Counted from the stretch's first letter, positions 52,194 through 62,977 are shown. The stretch is DNA of 64,000 bases from an uncultured Flavobacteriales bacterium (GCA_937901255.1 CALCHN010000048.1:1-64000), one strand, 5' to 3'. The notes: generated from the letters alone by a model not told the origin. A program made the numbers and translations.

Positions 52194-55004
52194 TTGAATA
52201 CTTTTTTAAATAAAACTGCCAGTCATCTTATATCTAAATACAACGAAAATCTAGAGCATCTGCTTATTGTATTACCCAACAAACGTGCAGGATTATTTTT
52301 AAAACAAGAACTAAGCAAGATAATTAAAAACCCCATTTGGCTTCCCGAAATTGTAGGTACAGAAGATTTTATCGAACAAACTTCATCAGCCGAAATTATT
52401 GATAACCTCACCCAATTATTCGAGTTGTACGAGTGTTATAAAAACATTAGTGATGCTCCAGAAATTTTTGAAGATTTTTCTAAATGGGGGCAAATTTTAT
52501 TACACGATTTCAATGAAATTGACAGGTATTTAATTCCACCTGATAAGTTTTTTAAAGAAATAAACGACATTAGAGCTATAGAAGTTTGGAATTTAGGAGA
52601 TAATGAACTATCTGATTTTCAAAAACAATACCTGAAATTTTGGAAAGAACTTAGTCAGCTCTATGCTACTTATAAAACCACTTTAGAAAGCAAAAACATG
52701 GCTTACCAGGGAATGGCTTTTAGAAAAGTAGCAGAAGAAATTGCTGAAAATCCTGAGTTTTTTATCGAAAATAAAATTGCCCATTGGCAAAAAATAATAT
52801 TTGTTGGTTTTAATGCATTAAACCAAGCCGAAGAAACCATTATTAGCTCGCTTATTAAACAAAATAAGGCCGAAATTCTTTGGGATGCAGATAAATATTA
52901 CTTGGAAGATGACCTGCAAGAAAGTGGTTTCTTTTTAAGAAAATATATTAAAAAAGAGGTTTTCGCTCCTTTTAATTGGATTAATGATAAATTTAATCAA
53001 ACCACCAAAAACATTGAGATTATTGGTGTTCCTCAACAAATTGGGCAAGCCAAATATTTATCGGAAATCTTAAATAAAATTGACCCAAAAAGTAATTATA
53101 AAGATACCGCAATTGTTTTAGCTGACGAAAACATGCTTATTCCGGTTATGCAATCTATTCCCGATGAAATTAGCAATGTTAACGTTACTATGGGTTACCC
53201 CTTAAAAAATACCAGTCTTACCATATTTTTCGAAACCATTTTTCAGCTTTTTATGAATGCAGAAAAATTTGGTTCAAAAGATACTCTAACCTACCATTAC
53301 AAAGATTTAATTAACCTGTTTAGACTTCCTTTTAGCAATGTAATTATAGGAAACAAAACAATTGAACAGCTAAATTCAAAAATTATACAGCAAAATTGGG
53401 TTTTTATTAATAACGATAAACTTCAGTTTATAAACGATGCTCTACCTTTTAAATTACCTGTAAGAGCAACTATCTTAGATTTAATAAGCATTTCTAAAAC
53501 CATTATTTCTATTGGAAAAGAACATTATCAGCAATTAATTAAAAAAAATACTGCCAGTAGTTTTCACCTAGAATTAGAGTATTTATTTCACTTTTCTAAA
53601 CTTTTTAATCAGTTAGAATTATTACTTACTCAGCAAGATGCTATAACCAGTTTTAAAGGGTTTTACAGTATTTTCAGACAACTATTAAGCTCTTTTTCTA
53701 TTGAACTTTATGGCGAACCGCTACAAGGTTTGCAAATAATGGGAATGTTGGAAACGAGAAATATCGACTTTAAAAATGTAATTATTATTGGTGCTAATGA
53801 AGGCGTTTTGCCCAAAGGAAAAACATTTAATTCTTTTATTCCTTATGACTTAAAAAATGCTTACCAATTGCCAACACATTACGAAAAAGATGCTGTTTAT
53901 GCTTATCATTTTTACAGATTAATACAAAATGCCGAAAATATATTTATCACCCACAATACTGAAACAAATGAGTTTGGTAGCGGAGAGCAAAGTAGATTTA
54001 TTACACAAATAGAACATGAATTAAATAGCTCCAAAAAGCCTAATATTAAAATTGCTAAAAAACTAATTAACTACCCTACTTCTAAATTTGAACAATCGAA
54101 TATATCTATTGAAAAAACTGACGAAGTTATAAACCGTATAAAAGAGATTTTGAGCAACCAATTATCTCCAACAGCACTTAATACTTACATTAATTGTCCG
54201 TTAGATTTTTATTATAAATACATTTTAAAAATTAACGAAGAAGACGATGTTGAAGAAACTATAGAACACAACACTTTCGGGAGTTTTATTCATGAAATTT
54301 TTGAACAGCTTTATGAAGAATTCTTAAACATAGAGCTTAAAGAAGAACACATAAAATTAATGCTGAAAAATGCCAGTAAGGTTACTTATGATGTCTTCTC
54401 CAAAAACTTTAGTGATGTTGAATTAAAAAGTGGTAAAAACCTTTTAATTTATTCTGTTGCACAAACTTACATCAACAATTTTCTTAAAAAAGAATTGAAT
54501 TTAGTTAAAAAAAGTCAGCAACCTTTAATTGTAAAATCGTTGGAACAAAAATTAGAATTCTCAACAAATTATGGATTTGAAGATAATACTGTTAAACTTT
54601 CTGGAACTATTGATAGAATTGATTCTATAGGCAGGTTAAATAGAATTATTGATTATAAAACTGGTGGTGTAGAGCCTGCCGAATTAAAGATTAAAGAACT
54701 TGATGAGTTATTATTGCCCAACAAGAAAAACAAAGCTTTTCAAATCTTATTTTATGCTTTGCTTTACCACAAAAACAATTCTACATTTTTAAACGACACA
54801 ACAGAATGTAATGCTGGTATTATCTCTTTTAGAAAACTGACCAACGATTTTATGAAGTTCAACCTAGATGGAGAAGGAAAAATAACAGCAGAATTACTAA
54901 GTGATTTTGAAAATCAAATTAAAGCTATTTGTGAAGAAATGATAGCTATAGAAATTCCTTTTATTCATGATTCTAGCTCTAAATATTGTAAATTTTGCAA
55001 CTAA
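52194..55004 (+). CDS. AddB-like PD-(D/E)XK nuclease
   Basis: A 936-residue protein from a TTG start. The N-terminal region resembles inactive UvrD-like helicase domains of AddB (HLLIVLPNKRAGLFLKQELS; no intact Walker A). The middle has NVIIIGANEGVLPKG. The C-terminal nuclease domain has LSPTALNTYINCPLDFYYKY, FGSFIHEIFEQLYEE, GTIDRIDS, IIDYKTGG and QILFYALLY. AddB acts with AddA in double-strand-break resection; addA is not in the window. AddB-type iron-sulfur nucleases use four Cys; here one lies in INCPLDF and the end is CKFCN, so one is missing. It starts 12 bp after the previous gene. Confidence 0.87.
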   Translation: MNTFLNKTASHLISKYNENLEHLLIVLPNKRAGLFLKQELSKIIKNPIWLPEIVGTEDFIEQTSSAEIIDNLTQLFELYECYKNISDAPEIFEDFSKWGQILLHDFNEIDRYLIPPDKFFKEINDIRAIEVWNLGDNELSDFQKQYLKFWKELSQLYATYKTTLESKNMAYQGMAFRKVAEEIAENPEFFIENKIAHWQKIIFVGFNALNQAEETIISSLIKQNKAEILWDADKYYLEDDLQESGFFLRKYIKKEVFAPFNWINDKFNQTTKNIEIIGVPQQIGQAKYLSEILNKIDPKSNYKDTAIVLADENMLIPVMQSIPDEISNVNVTMGYPLKNTSLTIFFETIFQLFMNAEKFGSKDTLTYHYKDLINLFRLPFSNVIIGNKTIEQLNSKIIQQNWVFINNDKLQFINDALPFKLPVRATILDLISISKTIISIGKEHYQQLIKKNTASSFHLELEYLFHFSKLFNQLELLLTQQDAITSFKGFYSIFRQLLSSFSIELYGEPLQGLQIMGMLETRNIDFKNVIIIGANEGVLPKGKTFNSFIPYDLKNAYQLPTHYEKDAVYAYHFYRLIQNAENIFITHNTETNEFGSGEQSRFITQIEHELNSSKKPNIKIAKKLINYPTSKFEQSNISIEKTDEVINRIKEILSNQLSPTALNTYINCPLDFYYKYILKINEEDDVEETIEHNTFGSFIHEIFEQLYEEFLNIELKEEHIKLMLKNASKVTYDVFSKNFSDVELKSGKNLLIYSVAQTYINNFLKKELNLVKKSQQPLIVKSLEQKLEFSTNYGFEDNTVKLSGTIDRIDSIGRLNRIIDYKTGGVEPAELKIKELDELLLPNKKNKAFQILFYALLYHKNNSTFLNDTTECNAGIISFRKLTNDFMKFNLDGEGKITAELLSDFENQIKAICEEMIAIEIPFIHDSSSKYCKFCN

Positions 55005-55011
55005 CATCAGT

Positions 55012-56298
55012 CTATTTTTGAGCTTCAACAATTTTCTCCAACTTAATTCCTCTTGAGCCTTTTACTAAAATATTTCTATTTTTAGGTTTATTTTCAAAAA
55101 ACCAGTTAATTACTTCTTCATAATTATTAAAAAAATGGAGTAACTCATTGTTTTTATATTTATCTGATAATGAGAAGAAATGATTTCCTACAAAAATTGT
55201 TGCCAAGTGGTTGTTTACCGCTTTTTCTATAATCGTACGATGTTCCTCTTCACTTACATCACCCAGTTCAAGCATATCGCCTAAAATCATTAATTTATTT
55301 GAGAATTGTCCTTCAATAAATGTTTCTATTGCTGCATTCATACTGGTTGGATTAGCATTGTAAGCATCCAAATAATAGGTGTTTCCTCCTATTTCAGCAA
55401 ATTGAGAACGATTATTAGTGGAAACATAATTTGAAATGGCATCAACAATATCTTTTTCATTAACATTAAAGTAATCTCCTATACAAATTGCAGCCATTAT
55501 GTTGGGAAAATTATATTTACCATATAAATTGGTCGTGATTATATTGTTGTTCCATGCAATTGTTAAATTAGGAGAGCTTTCTATTAATTTAAAATCATGA
55601 CTTTTTGCATTCTCACCATAGCCAATTCTATTTATTTCAGATGACAAATCCATTAATAACTCATCATCTTCATTAACAAACAAAACTCCTTCATTTTGCT
55701 TTATAAACTTATACAACTCAGATTTTGTTTTAATAACACCTTCATAACTTCCAAAACCTTCAATATGAGCTTTACCAATATTGGTTATTATTCCGAAAGT
55801 AGGTTCGGCTATCTTACTTAAAAATTCAATTTCTCCTAAATGGTTGGCTCCCATTTCTATTATTGCAATTTCTGTATCTGGTTGTAATGACAACAAAGTT
55901 AACGGAACTCCTATGTGATTGTTTAAGTTACCTTTGGTAGCTAATGTTCTATATTTTCTAGATAAAACCGTATAGATTAATTCTTTGGTGGTGGTTTTTC
56001 CGTTACTGCCAGTAATTCCTATTACAGGAAATTTAAATTGTTTTCTGTGATAATTAGCAAGATGTTGTAAGGTAGTTAAAACATCATCTACTAAAATAAA
56101 TTTATCCGATTTAACAACATTTTTGTCATCGACAACTGCATAAGATGCTCCATTATCTATGGCTTGTTGAGCAAATTGATTAGCATCAAAATTTTCTCCT
56201 TTTAATGCAAAAAAAATACTGTCTTTACTAATATTTCTAGTATCTGTAGAAACATTTCTTTTTTCTAAAAAAAGTTGATACAATTCTTGAATTTCCAT
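55012..56298 (-). CDS. murF: UDP-N-acetylmuramoyl-tripeptide--D-Ala-D-Ala ligase
   Basis: A 428-residue Mur ligase, final cytoplasmic step of the peptidoglycan precursor: adds D-Ala-D-Ala to UDP-MurNAc-tripeptide. It has STDTRNISKDSIFFALKGEN (substrate-binding domain), the ATP loop GITGSNGKTTTKELIYTV, EMGANHLGEIEFLSKIAEP, and AYNANPTSMNAAI. The frame is open to an upstream ATG at 56334, but the residues before MEIQELYQLFLE include a terminator hairpin and no family similarity, so 56298 is chosen. It lies downstream of gldJ on the same strand, as in other Flavobacteriia. Confidence 0.95.
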   Translation of the reverse strand: MEIQELYQLFLEKRNVSTDTRNISKDSIFFALKGENFDANQFAQQAIDNGASYAVVDDKNVVKSDKFILVDDVLTTLQHLANYHRKQFKFPVIGITGSNGKTTTKELIYTVLSRKYRTLATKGNLNNHIGVPLTLLSLQPDTEIAIIEMGANHLGEIEFLSKIAEPTFGIITNIGKAHIEGFGSYEGVIKTKSELYKFIKQNEGVLFVNEDDELLMDLSSEINRIGYGENAKSHDFKLIESSPNLTIAWNNNIITTNLYGKYNFPNIMAAICIGDYFNVNEKDIVDAISNYVSTNNRSQFAEIGGNTYYLDAYNANPTSMNAAIETFIEGQFSNKLMILGDMLELGDVSEEEHRTIIEKAVNNHLATIFVGNHFFSLSDKYKNNELLHFFNNYEEVINWFFENKPKNRNILVKGSRGIKLEKIVEAQK

Positions 56299-56311
56299 AC
56301 AAACAAACATA

Positions 56312-56344
56312 AAAAAACCTCTAATGAAAATCATAAGAGGTTTT
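56312..56344. terminator. Hairpin between gldJ and murF
   Basis: AAAACCTCT and AGAGGTTTT form a nine-base stem with a 13-base loop and flanking A/T tracts, 24-54 bp after the gldJ stop. It can stop part of the gldJ transcript before murF. Confidence 0.7.
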
Positions 56345-56367
56345 AAAATTTTATAAGCTAATCAATG

Positions 56368-57912
56368 TTAATATCCTAAACCTACTGGACTACCAACTCT
56401 TGTCATTGCACATCTAAAACCAATATAAGAAGTAGATTGCTCTTCAGTTAAGTATCTTCTAGTGCCAGGAACCATCCAATAAGCTCTATCTCTCCATGAA
56501 GCACCTTTGTAAACTCTAGCTCTATCATTTACTAAAGAAGTACCTCCAAATTCATACATTTGTTTTTGTTTATTTAGTTGATCAAAATCAGAATCTATAG
56601 CTCCAGCACCAACTTCTCCGTAATAGATACTAGATTCCCAATGTCCATCAAGATAATCAATATTATCAGCAGATTTATAATTTCTTCTATCTGTTAAATT
56701 ATCTTTTTCAGTATCAACATCTCTGTATCTAATTTTTCCAGGAACTCCAATTATTTCTCCAGTAACTGAATCTTTAACTACTTCATCATATTTTTCAGCA
56801 ATTAATCCATCATCATCCAGCACTTTTGTTTGATAAACATTACCTCTAAATGGTCTAAAATCATCATTATCCTCTAAAGATAAAGGTCTATAAACATCCA
56901 TTACCCATTCACTAACATTACCAGCCATATTATATAAACCATAATCATTTGGCCAATATGCATAAACAGGAGCTGTTACATCTGCATTATCATTTAATTT
57001 ACCAGCAACCCCCATGTTATCACCTCTACCTCTTTTAAAGTTCGCTAATATTTGACCAATATATTTTTCGTTAGAGTTCCTAACCGCATGTCCATTCCAT
57101 GGATATAATTTTTTATCTGGAATTAATTCATCTATAGTATTACCTATTAATCCATAAGCTGCATATTCCCATTCAGCTTCTGTTGGTAGTCTATATTTTG
57201 GTAATAAAATACCATCTTCCATTTTAACATTTCTAAATTCTTTGTTAGGATCTAAATCCATAACACCGTCAATTCTTTTTCCACTTTCATACTGTCCTAA
57301 CATGTAAGCCTCAGTATTAAAGTGATCATCATTAATTTGGTTAGGATAATGTTCAAACAATCCTTCTCTAATTAATATTATTTCATTCACTCTGTCTGTT
57401 CTCCAAGCACAAAAATCATTAGCTTGCAACCAGTTTACACCTACTACAGGGTAATCTCTATAAGAAGGATGTCTTAAATAATACTCCACATAAGGTTCGT
57501 TATAAGCTAATTTACTTCTCCACACCAAGGTGTCTGGCACAGCTTTTTTATACACCTCAGGGTAATCTAAAGAAAAAACTCTGTTTAACCAGTATAAATA
57601 TTCTAAATATGCAAAGTTAGAAACCTCTGTCTCATCCATATAAAATGATGAAACAGTTACAGTTCTTGGAATATTATTCCAATCGTAGTTTACTTCTTGT
57701 TCTACTCTACCCATTGTAAACCTACCACCTTCAATTAAAACCAAACCTGGCCCGGTTTCTTGTTCCAAATAAGGTACTTTTTGAAAACCACCGTTTCTTG
57801 GGTCATTATAATTCCATCCAGTTGTACTTGATTGCTCATGTTTACATGAAGTGAAAAACAATGAAGTAATCATTAATGATGCAATGAATAAATTTATTTT
57901 TTGTAGTTTCAT
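56368..57912 (-). CDS. gldJ: Gliding motility lipoprotein GldJ
   Basis: A 514-residue lipoprotein with lipobox LFFTSC (Cys23) and an FGE-sulfatase-like domain: GPGLVLIEGGRFTMGRVEQE, VSSFYMDETEVSNFAYLEYL, YRLPTEAEWEYAAYG, YNMAGNVSEWVMDVY and YKGASWRDRAYW. GldJ is required for gliding and stabilises the T9SS motor/ring protein GldK in Flavobacterium. The place between porP/sprF and murF, opposite porU-porV, matches the conserved gliding/T9SS locus. Length and motifs are normal; it probably sits on the periplasmic face of the outer membrane. Confidence 0.95.
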   Translation of the reverse strand: MKLQKINLFIASLMITSLFFTSCKHEQSSTTGWNYNDPRNGGFQKVPYLEQETGPGLVLIEGGRFTMGRVEQEVNYDWNNIPRTVTVSSFYMDETEVSNFAYLEYLYWLNRVFSLDYPEVYKKAVPDTLVWRSKLAYNEPYVEYYLRHPSYRDYPVVGVNWLQANDFCAWRTDRVNEIILIREGLFEHYPNQINDDHFNTEAYMLGQYESGKRIDGVMDLDPNKEFRNVKMEDGILLPKYRLPTEAEWEYAAYGLIGNTIDELIPDKKLYPWNGHAVRNSNEKYIGQILANFKRGRGDNMGVAGKLNDNADVTAPVYAYWPNDYGLYNMAGNVSEWVMDVYRPLSLEDNDDFRPFRGNVYQTKVLDDDGLIAEKYDEVVKDSVTGEIIGVPGKIRYRDVDTEKDNLTDRRNYKSADNIDYLDGHWESSIYYGEVGAGAIDSDFDQLNKQKQMYEFGGTSLVNDRARVYKGASWRDRAYWMVPGTRRYLTEEQSTSYIGFRCAMTRVGSPVGLGY

Positions 57913-57946
57913 AACTATTTATTTTAAAAACTATTTTTAAGATTAA

Positions 57947-58927
57947 CTAAAAAGAAGGACAACTTATTGTTCTAAATCTAGGTTTTTTAGGTTTACAATC
58001 GAACTGCATTCCTGTTGAGAACTCGTGAGAACCTGCAGTTTGATTGGTTAATTTAGACACTGTAATATCATAACTGTATCCAAATTTAAGTATTCCTGCT
58101 TCAAAACCAATAGAAGCAATAAAAGAATCTTGATTTCTGTACCATAAACCACCATAAATTGGTCCTTTATTATAATACATACCAAAATTTATTTGTAAAA
58201 AGTTTTCTTGTAACTGAACTAAAACGTTTGGAGATAGTGTTGCTGGTTCTCCTTTACTATCTATAGGAATTTGAACTCCTGCATGAAAAGTATATTTTCT
58301 TGGTAACGGACTAATACCTTCAATTACTGACTCGTTAGGCTGAGTTAAATGATGAACTGCAAAACCAACAAATATATTTTCAGTATAACCTAACATACCT
58401 GCTGAGAAATCAACAAAACTTCTTGGCTCATCTCTTTGCACTTCGTTCGTATTAAATATAAACCCTCTTCTTGGGTCAATTTGATCTCCAAAAGTCAGTT
58501 TACTCCAATCTACTCTTTTTTGAGCCCATGTTCCTTGAACACCTGCTCTAAGTGTAAATTTTCTTGTAACTTGTAACTCATAAGAGTAAATACCACTTAC
58601 ATTAATAGTATTCAGTGTGCCCTCTCCGGCTCTATCATTAAGTACTAATAAACCAATACCACCAGACAATGCATCTACATGTTGGTCGTAAGAAGCACTA
58701 TTGGTCACAAACGAACCACTAATACCTGGCCATTGATTTCTATGGTTTAATGAAAGCTTAGGGCAATAAGATGCTCCAGCAAATGCAGGATTTAAATAAA
58801 GTTGATTTGCATAAAACTGTGTAAATTCAGGGTCTTGTGCAAACAACTTACCCGTGAAAACTACTGTTAACAACGCAATTAAACTTAATTTAAAGCCACC
58901 TTTTATTATTATGTTACCTTTTATCAT
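57947..58927 (-). CDS. PorP/SprF family T9SS outer-membrane protein
   Basis: A 326-residue outer-membrane protein. The signal peptide ends near TGKLFAQ, then comes DPEFTQFYANQLYLNPAFAG, the hallmark of the PorP/SprF family, and NHRNQWPGISGSFVTNSASY. The rest is a predicted beta-barrel (FTLRAGVQGTWAQKRVDWSK and so on). Family members anchor or help secrete T9SS substrates, often a neighbouring adhesin, but no giant adhesin gene is next to it; the neighbour is gldJ. It heads the porP/sprF-gldJ-murF transcript with a perfect -7 box at 58963-58970. Confidence 0.93.
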   Translation of the reverse strand: MIKGNIIIKGGFKLSLIALLTVVFTGKLFAQDPEFTQFYANQLYLNPAFAGASYCPKLSLNHRNQWPGISGSFVTNSASYDQHVDALSGGIGLLVLNDRAGEGTLNTINVSGIYSYELQVTRKFTLRAGVQGTWAQKRVDWSKLTFGDQIDPRRGFIFNTNEVQRDEPRSFVDFSAGMLGYTENIFVGFAVHHLTQPNESVIEGISPLPRKYTFHAGVQIPIDSKGEPATLSPNVLVQLQENFLQINFGMYYNKGPIYGGLWYRNQDSFIASIGFEAGILKFGYSYDITVSKLTNQTAGSHEFSTGMQFDCKPKKPRFRTISCPSF

Positions 58928-58962
58928 GTAGTTTTTAAACGTATAATTTAAAAATCAAGTTC

Positions 58963-58970
58963 CAAATGTA
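58963..58970 (-). promoter_or_regulatory. -7 box of the porP/sprF-gldJ promoter
   Basis: TACATTTG on the minus strand matches TAnnTTTG exactly, 36 bp before the porP/sprF start. Confidence 0.55.
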
Positions 58971-59084
58971 GCTATTTTTTTTACAAACCTAAAAAAAACA
59001 ATAAAGATTTTTTAATTTCGTTTAGCTTTAAAATTAATTTGTAAAACTAATGTTATTAGTCTTAATTTTATAAAAAAAATTTAA

Positions 59085-62000
59085 ATGTTTTATAAAAAAA
59101 CACTTTCTACTGCCCTATCATTACTTCTTCCTCTATGTTTTATAGCTGGAAATGTTATTGTTGAGAATACTATTTCATGGGATTCAAATGTTAAACAAAA
59201 CACAGAATTTACAACTCAAAAAAATAATTCAAAGTGGTTGCCTTCATTTAATAATATGGATTTTATTGCTGAAAAAGATTATTTAGCTATCTATTTCGAT
59301 AAAATTCTTCTCAACCAAGAACGTCTTATTAATATAAATATTATAAATATTAACTACGAACCTATTTCTTTTGAAGAAATCCAAAATATGTATGGTTTTG
59401 ATTACTTACCAAACGATATTGAACTAAAGTTTTTTAATGGTATCGAAAAAAAAGTAAATTATGGCTTCTACAACTTTAAACCTATTATATATGATAAAAA
59501 TAGCGGTACTTATAAAAAAGTAGTGAGTTACAAATTTGAATTAATTACTGAAAAACCTACCATAACCCAAAAAAATAAAAATTTAACCTTAAATTCTGTA
59601 TTAGAAACTGGTGACTGGTATAAAATTGGCGTAACTAAAGATGGTGTTTTTAAACTTACTTATGATTTTCTTAAAGATTTAGGACTTGATGTTGACAATA
59701 TAAACCCCGCCAACATTAAGGTTTATGGTAATGGCGGAAAAATGTTGCCTCTACTAAATAGCGATTACAGACCTGATGACCTTCAACAAAACGCTATTAT
59801 AGTAGCTGGTGAAAATGATGGTATTTTTGATAAAGGAGATTATGTGTTATTTTACGGTCAATCTCCAAACACCTGGGAATTAAACACTGTTAGCAATAGG
59901 TTTAATCATAAAAATAACTTATTTAGCGATACTTCTTTTTACTTTCTTACCGCAAGCAATACCGGACAACCTTCAAAAAGAATTACCTCACAAGCATCCT
60001 TAAGTGGTGCTAACATAAATGTTACTTCTTTTAATGATTTTACCTATCATGAAAAGGATTTGGTTAACCTTATTAAATCTGGACAGGAATGGTATGGGGA
60101 AGTTTTTGACATACGAACTAATTATAATTTTAGTTTTAATGCTCCAAATTTAGATATAAACACGCCTGTGCAAGTAGAAGTTTTTACCGCTGCACGTTCT
60201 AGCAGTAACAGTACTTTTACTATAAATACGAATTCAAATTCATTTAATGTTTTTTGTTCATTTGTTTATCTTAACAATTACAATAGTCCATTTGCCTCAA
60301 CAGGTTCAAATTCAACATCATTTATAGCAACAAATAATATTATTAATATAGGTATTACTTATAATCGCCCTAATTCTTTATCTACTGGTTGGTTAAATAA
60401 AATTGAACTTAATTATAGAAGAAACCTCAGCATGATTGGTAATCAATTATTTTTTAGAGACATCAACTCAGTTGCAGTTGGCAATATTGCTTCTTTCAAC
60501 ATTTCTAATGCTGGAACTATAACTAAAATATGGGATGTAAGCGACCCTTTTAATATCAAAGAAATTAATTATACGCTTTCAGGAGGTTCGGCATCATTTA
60601 GTGTTGCTACCGATAGCCTTAGAGAATTTGTTGCTTTAACCAATAACTATGAAACACAAATTACTCCATTGGGCAAGGTTGAAAACCAAAACTTACACGG
60701 GATAACACAAGCAGATATGGTAATAGTAAGTCATCCCATTTTTTTATCTCAAGCAGGACAAGTAGCAGATTTCCATAATGACGAAGGATTAAATGTAATT
60801 ATTGTAACACCTCAACAAATTTATAATGAATTCTCTTCTGGTAGTCAGGACATTGTTGCTATTAGAGATTTTATTCGTATGTTGTACAATAGAGCTACTG
60901 TTCCTACTGACTTACCAAAATATTTGTTGTTGTTTGGAGATGGTTCTTATGACAATAAAAACAGACTTACCAGTAACACTAATTTCATCCCTACTTTTCA
61001 ATCTGTAAACTCAACAAACCCCTTAGGAACAGAATCCTATGTTTCTGATGATTTTTATGGCATGTTAGACCCAACTGAAGGAGTATGGAGTACCCCAGAA
61101 CTTATGGATATTGCCATTGGAAGACTCCCAGTAAAATCTCAACAAGAAGCAAATAATGTAGTAAATAAGATACTAAACTACAACACAACTACCACGCTTG
61201 ATGATTGGAGAAATGACATTGTGTTTGTTGGCGATGATGAAGATGGAAATTTACACATGAAGGATGCAAATAAAATTGCTGATACAGTTGTAACCCATTA
61301 CAAAGCATACAATGTAAATAAAATACTTATAGATGCCTATAAACAAGTAGCAACACCAGGAGGAAATAGATACCCCGAAGTAAATGATGAGCTTGATAAA
61401 GCAGTAAATAATGGTTCTTTAATTATTAACTACACGGGGCATGGTGGCGAAGTTGGTTGGGCTCATGAAAGAATTTTAACTGTACCGATGATAAATAATT
61501 GGGAAAATCAAAGAGGTCTTCCATTGTTCATTACCGCTACTTGTGAGTTTAGTAGGTTTGATGATCCTTCTAGAACTTCTGCGGGAGAGTTGATTTTATT
61601 AAATAAGAAAGGAGGAATTGCTCTACTTACTACTGTAAGAACTGTGTTTTCTGGTCCCAACTTTGCCTTAAACAAAACTTTATTCGACATTATTTTCACT
61701 AAAAACAACATTGAAGATAAAACACTTGGTGAGATTTTTACAGAAACAAAAAATCTTACCAATGGAGGGACTAACAACAGAAACTTTACTTTATTAGGAG
61801 ATCCTGCTCTTAAATTAGCCTATCCCAACCATGAGGTAATTACTACGAAACTCAACAACATTAATGTTAGCAGTATTGATACTATTAAAGCCTTGCAAAA
61901 AGTAACTATTGAAGGATATGTGCAAAACAGAAGTGGACAAAAACTAACCAACTTTAATGGCATTATTAAACCAACTGTATTCGATAAAGCTAAAACCATT

Positions 62001-62903
62001 ACCACATTACAAAATGACGGAGGTAGTGCTTTTCAGTTTAATTTACAAACAAGTAAACTATTCAAAGGTAAAGTAAGTGTGACTAATGGTGATTTTTCAT
62101 TCAGTTTTGTAGTTCCTAAAGATATTTCTTACACCTATGGAATTGGAAAGGTCAGTTATTATACTGAAAACAATTTTGAGGATGGACACGGCTATTTTGA
62201 TGGTTTTTATATTGGAGGAATGGCTGATAGTATTGCTGCCGATAACCAAGGTCCTGATTTGGAATTATACATGAATGATGACAATTTTATTAGTGGAGGA
62301 ATGACAGATGAAAACCCAAGTTTATTAGCTTTTGTTGAGGATATTCATGGTATAAACATGGTTGGAAATGGTATTGGACATGATATTATTGCTATTTTAG
62401 ACGATAAAACAGAACAACCTTTTGTTCTTAATGATTTTTATGAAGCAGACTTAAACAGCTATCAAAAAGGTACTATTCGTTTTCCTTTTAAAGATTTAGA
62501 AGAAGGAAGACACAAACTAACATTAAAAATTTGGGATGTTTACAACAACTCATCAGAAGCTACCATAGAATTTGTTGTGGTTAAATCTAAGGACTTAGTA
62601 TTAGATAAAGTATATAACTACCCCAACCCATTTACAACTTACACCGAGTTTTGGTTTGAGCATAATCAACCCGGAAAACCTATGTATGCACAAGTACAAA
62701 TTTTTACCATTACTGGAAAATTAATTCAAACTTTAGAACAAAATATTTTAAATGAAGGCTATCGCTCTTCTTCTATAACCTGGGATGGATTAGATGCTTT
62801 TGGCGACCAAATAGGAAGGGGTGTTTATGTGTATAAACTTAGGGTTAGAGCAGAAAACATGTCCGTTGCAGAAAAAATTCAAAAACTGGTAATCCTACGG
62901 TAA
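59085..62903 (+). CDS. porU: Type IX secretion sortase PorU
   Basis: A 1272-residue C25-family cysteine protease-like sortase. A signal peptide (ending near AGNV) is followed by an N-terminal region with GDWYKIGVTKDGVFKLTYDF. The catalytic domain has IYVSDDFYGML-like segments, INYTGHGGEVGWAHER with the active His786, and FITATCEFSRFDDP with the active Cys820. Then come Ig-like domains and a C-terminal CTD-like module (VYNYPNPFTTYTEFWF, then GRGVYVYKLRVR). PorU removes the CTD of T9SS substrates and links them to anionic lipopolysaccharide on the cell surface. It is divergent from porP/sprF-gldJ and followed by porV, its outer-membrane anchor. Confidence 0.96.
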   Translation: MFYKKTLSTALSLLLPLCFIAGNVIVENTISWDSNVKQNTEFTTQKNNSKWLPSFNNMDFIAEKDYLAIYFDKILLNQERLININIININYEPISFEEIQNMYGFDYLPNDIELKFFNGIEKKVNYGFYNFKPIIYDKNSGTYKKVVSYKFELITEKPTITQKNKNLTLNSVLETGDWYKIGVTKDGVFKLTYDFLKDLGLDVDNINPANIKVYGNGGKMLPLLNSDYRPDDLQQNAIIVAGENDGIFDKGDYVLFYGQSPNTWELNTVSNRFNHKNNLFSDTSFYFLTASNTGQPSKRITSQASLSGANINVTSFNDFTYHEKDLVNLIKSGQEWYGEVFDIRTNYNFSFNAPNLDINTPVQVEVFTAARSSSNSTFTINTNSNSFNVFCSFVYLNNYNSPFASTGSNSTSFIATNNIINIGITYNRPNSLSTGWLNKIELNYRRNLSMIGNQLFFRDINSVAVGNIASFNISNAGTITKIWDVSDPFNIKEINYTLSGGSASFSVATDSLREFVALTNNYETQITPLGKVENQNLHGITQADMVIVSHPIFLSQAGQVADFHNDEGLNVIIVTPQQIYNEFSSGSQDIVAIRDFIRMLYNRATVPTDLPKYLLLFGDGSYDNKNRLTSNTNFIPTFQSVNSTNPLGTESYVSDDFYGMLDPTEGVWSTPELMDIAIGRLPVKSQQEANNVVNKILNYNTTTTLDDWRNDIVFVGDDEDGNLHMKDANKIADTVVTHYKAYNVNKILIDAYKQVATPGGNRYPEVNDELDKAVNNGSLIINYTGHGGEVGWAHERILTVPMINNWENQRGLPLFITATCEFSRFDDPSRTSAGELILLNKKGGIALLTTVRTVFSGPNFALNKTLFDIIFTKNNIEDKTLGEIFTETKNLTNGGTNNRNFTLLGDPALKLAYPNHEVITTKLNNINVSSIDTIKALQKVTIEGYVQNRSGQKLTNFNGIIKPTVFDKAKTITTLQNDGGSAFQFNLQTSKLFKGKVSVTNGDFSFSFVVPKDISYTYGIGKVSYYTENNFEDGHGYFDGFYIGGMADSIAADNQGPDLELYMNDDNFISGGMTDENPSLLAFVEDIHGINMVGNGIGHDIIAILDDKTEQPFVLNDFYEADLNSYQKGTIRFPFKDLEEGRHKLTLKIWDVYNNSSEATIEFVVVKSKDLVLDKVYNYPNPFTTYTEFWFEHNQPGKPMYAQVQIFTITGKLIQTLEQNILNEGYRSSSITWDGLDAFGDQIGRGVYVYKLRVRAENMSVAEKIQKLVILR

Positions 62904-62977
62904 TTTTTCTTCACAATAACTATTAACTTTATTCGTTAAGTGTAACTAATTATTATAAATCTAACAATATATATAGT

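Noticed and set aside
56299..56334. N-terminal extension of MurF
   Set aside because: It runs into a terminator hairpin, and the MurF family start is MEIQELYQ.
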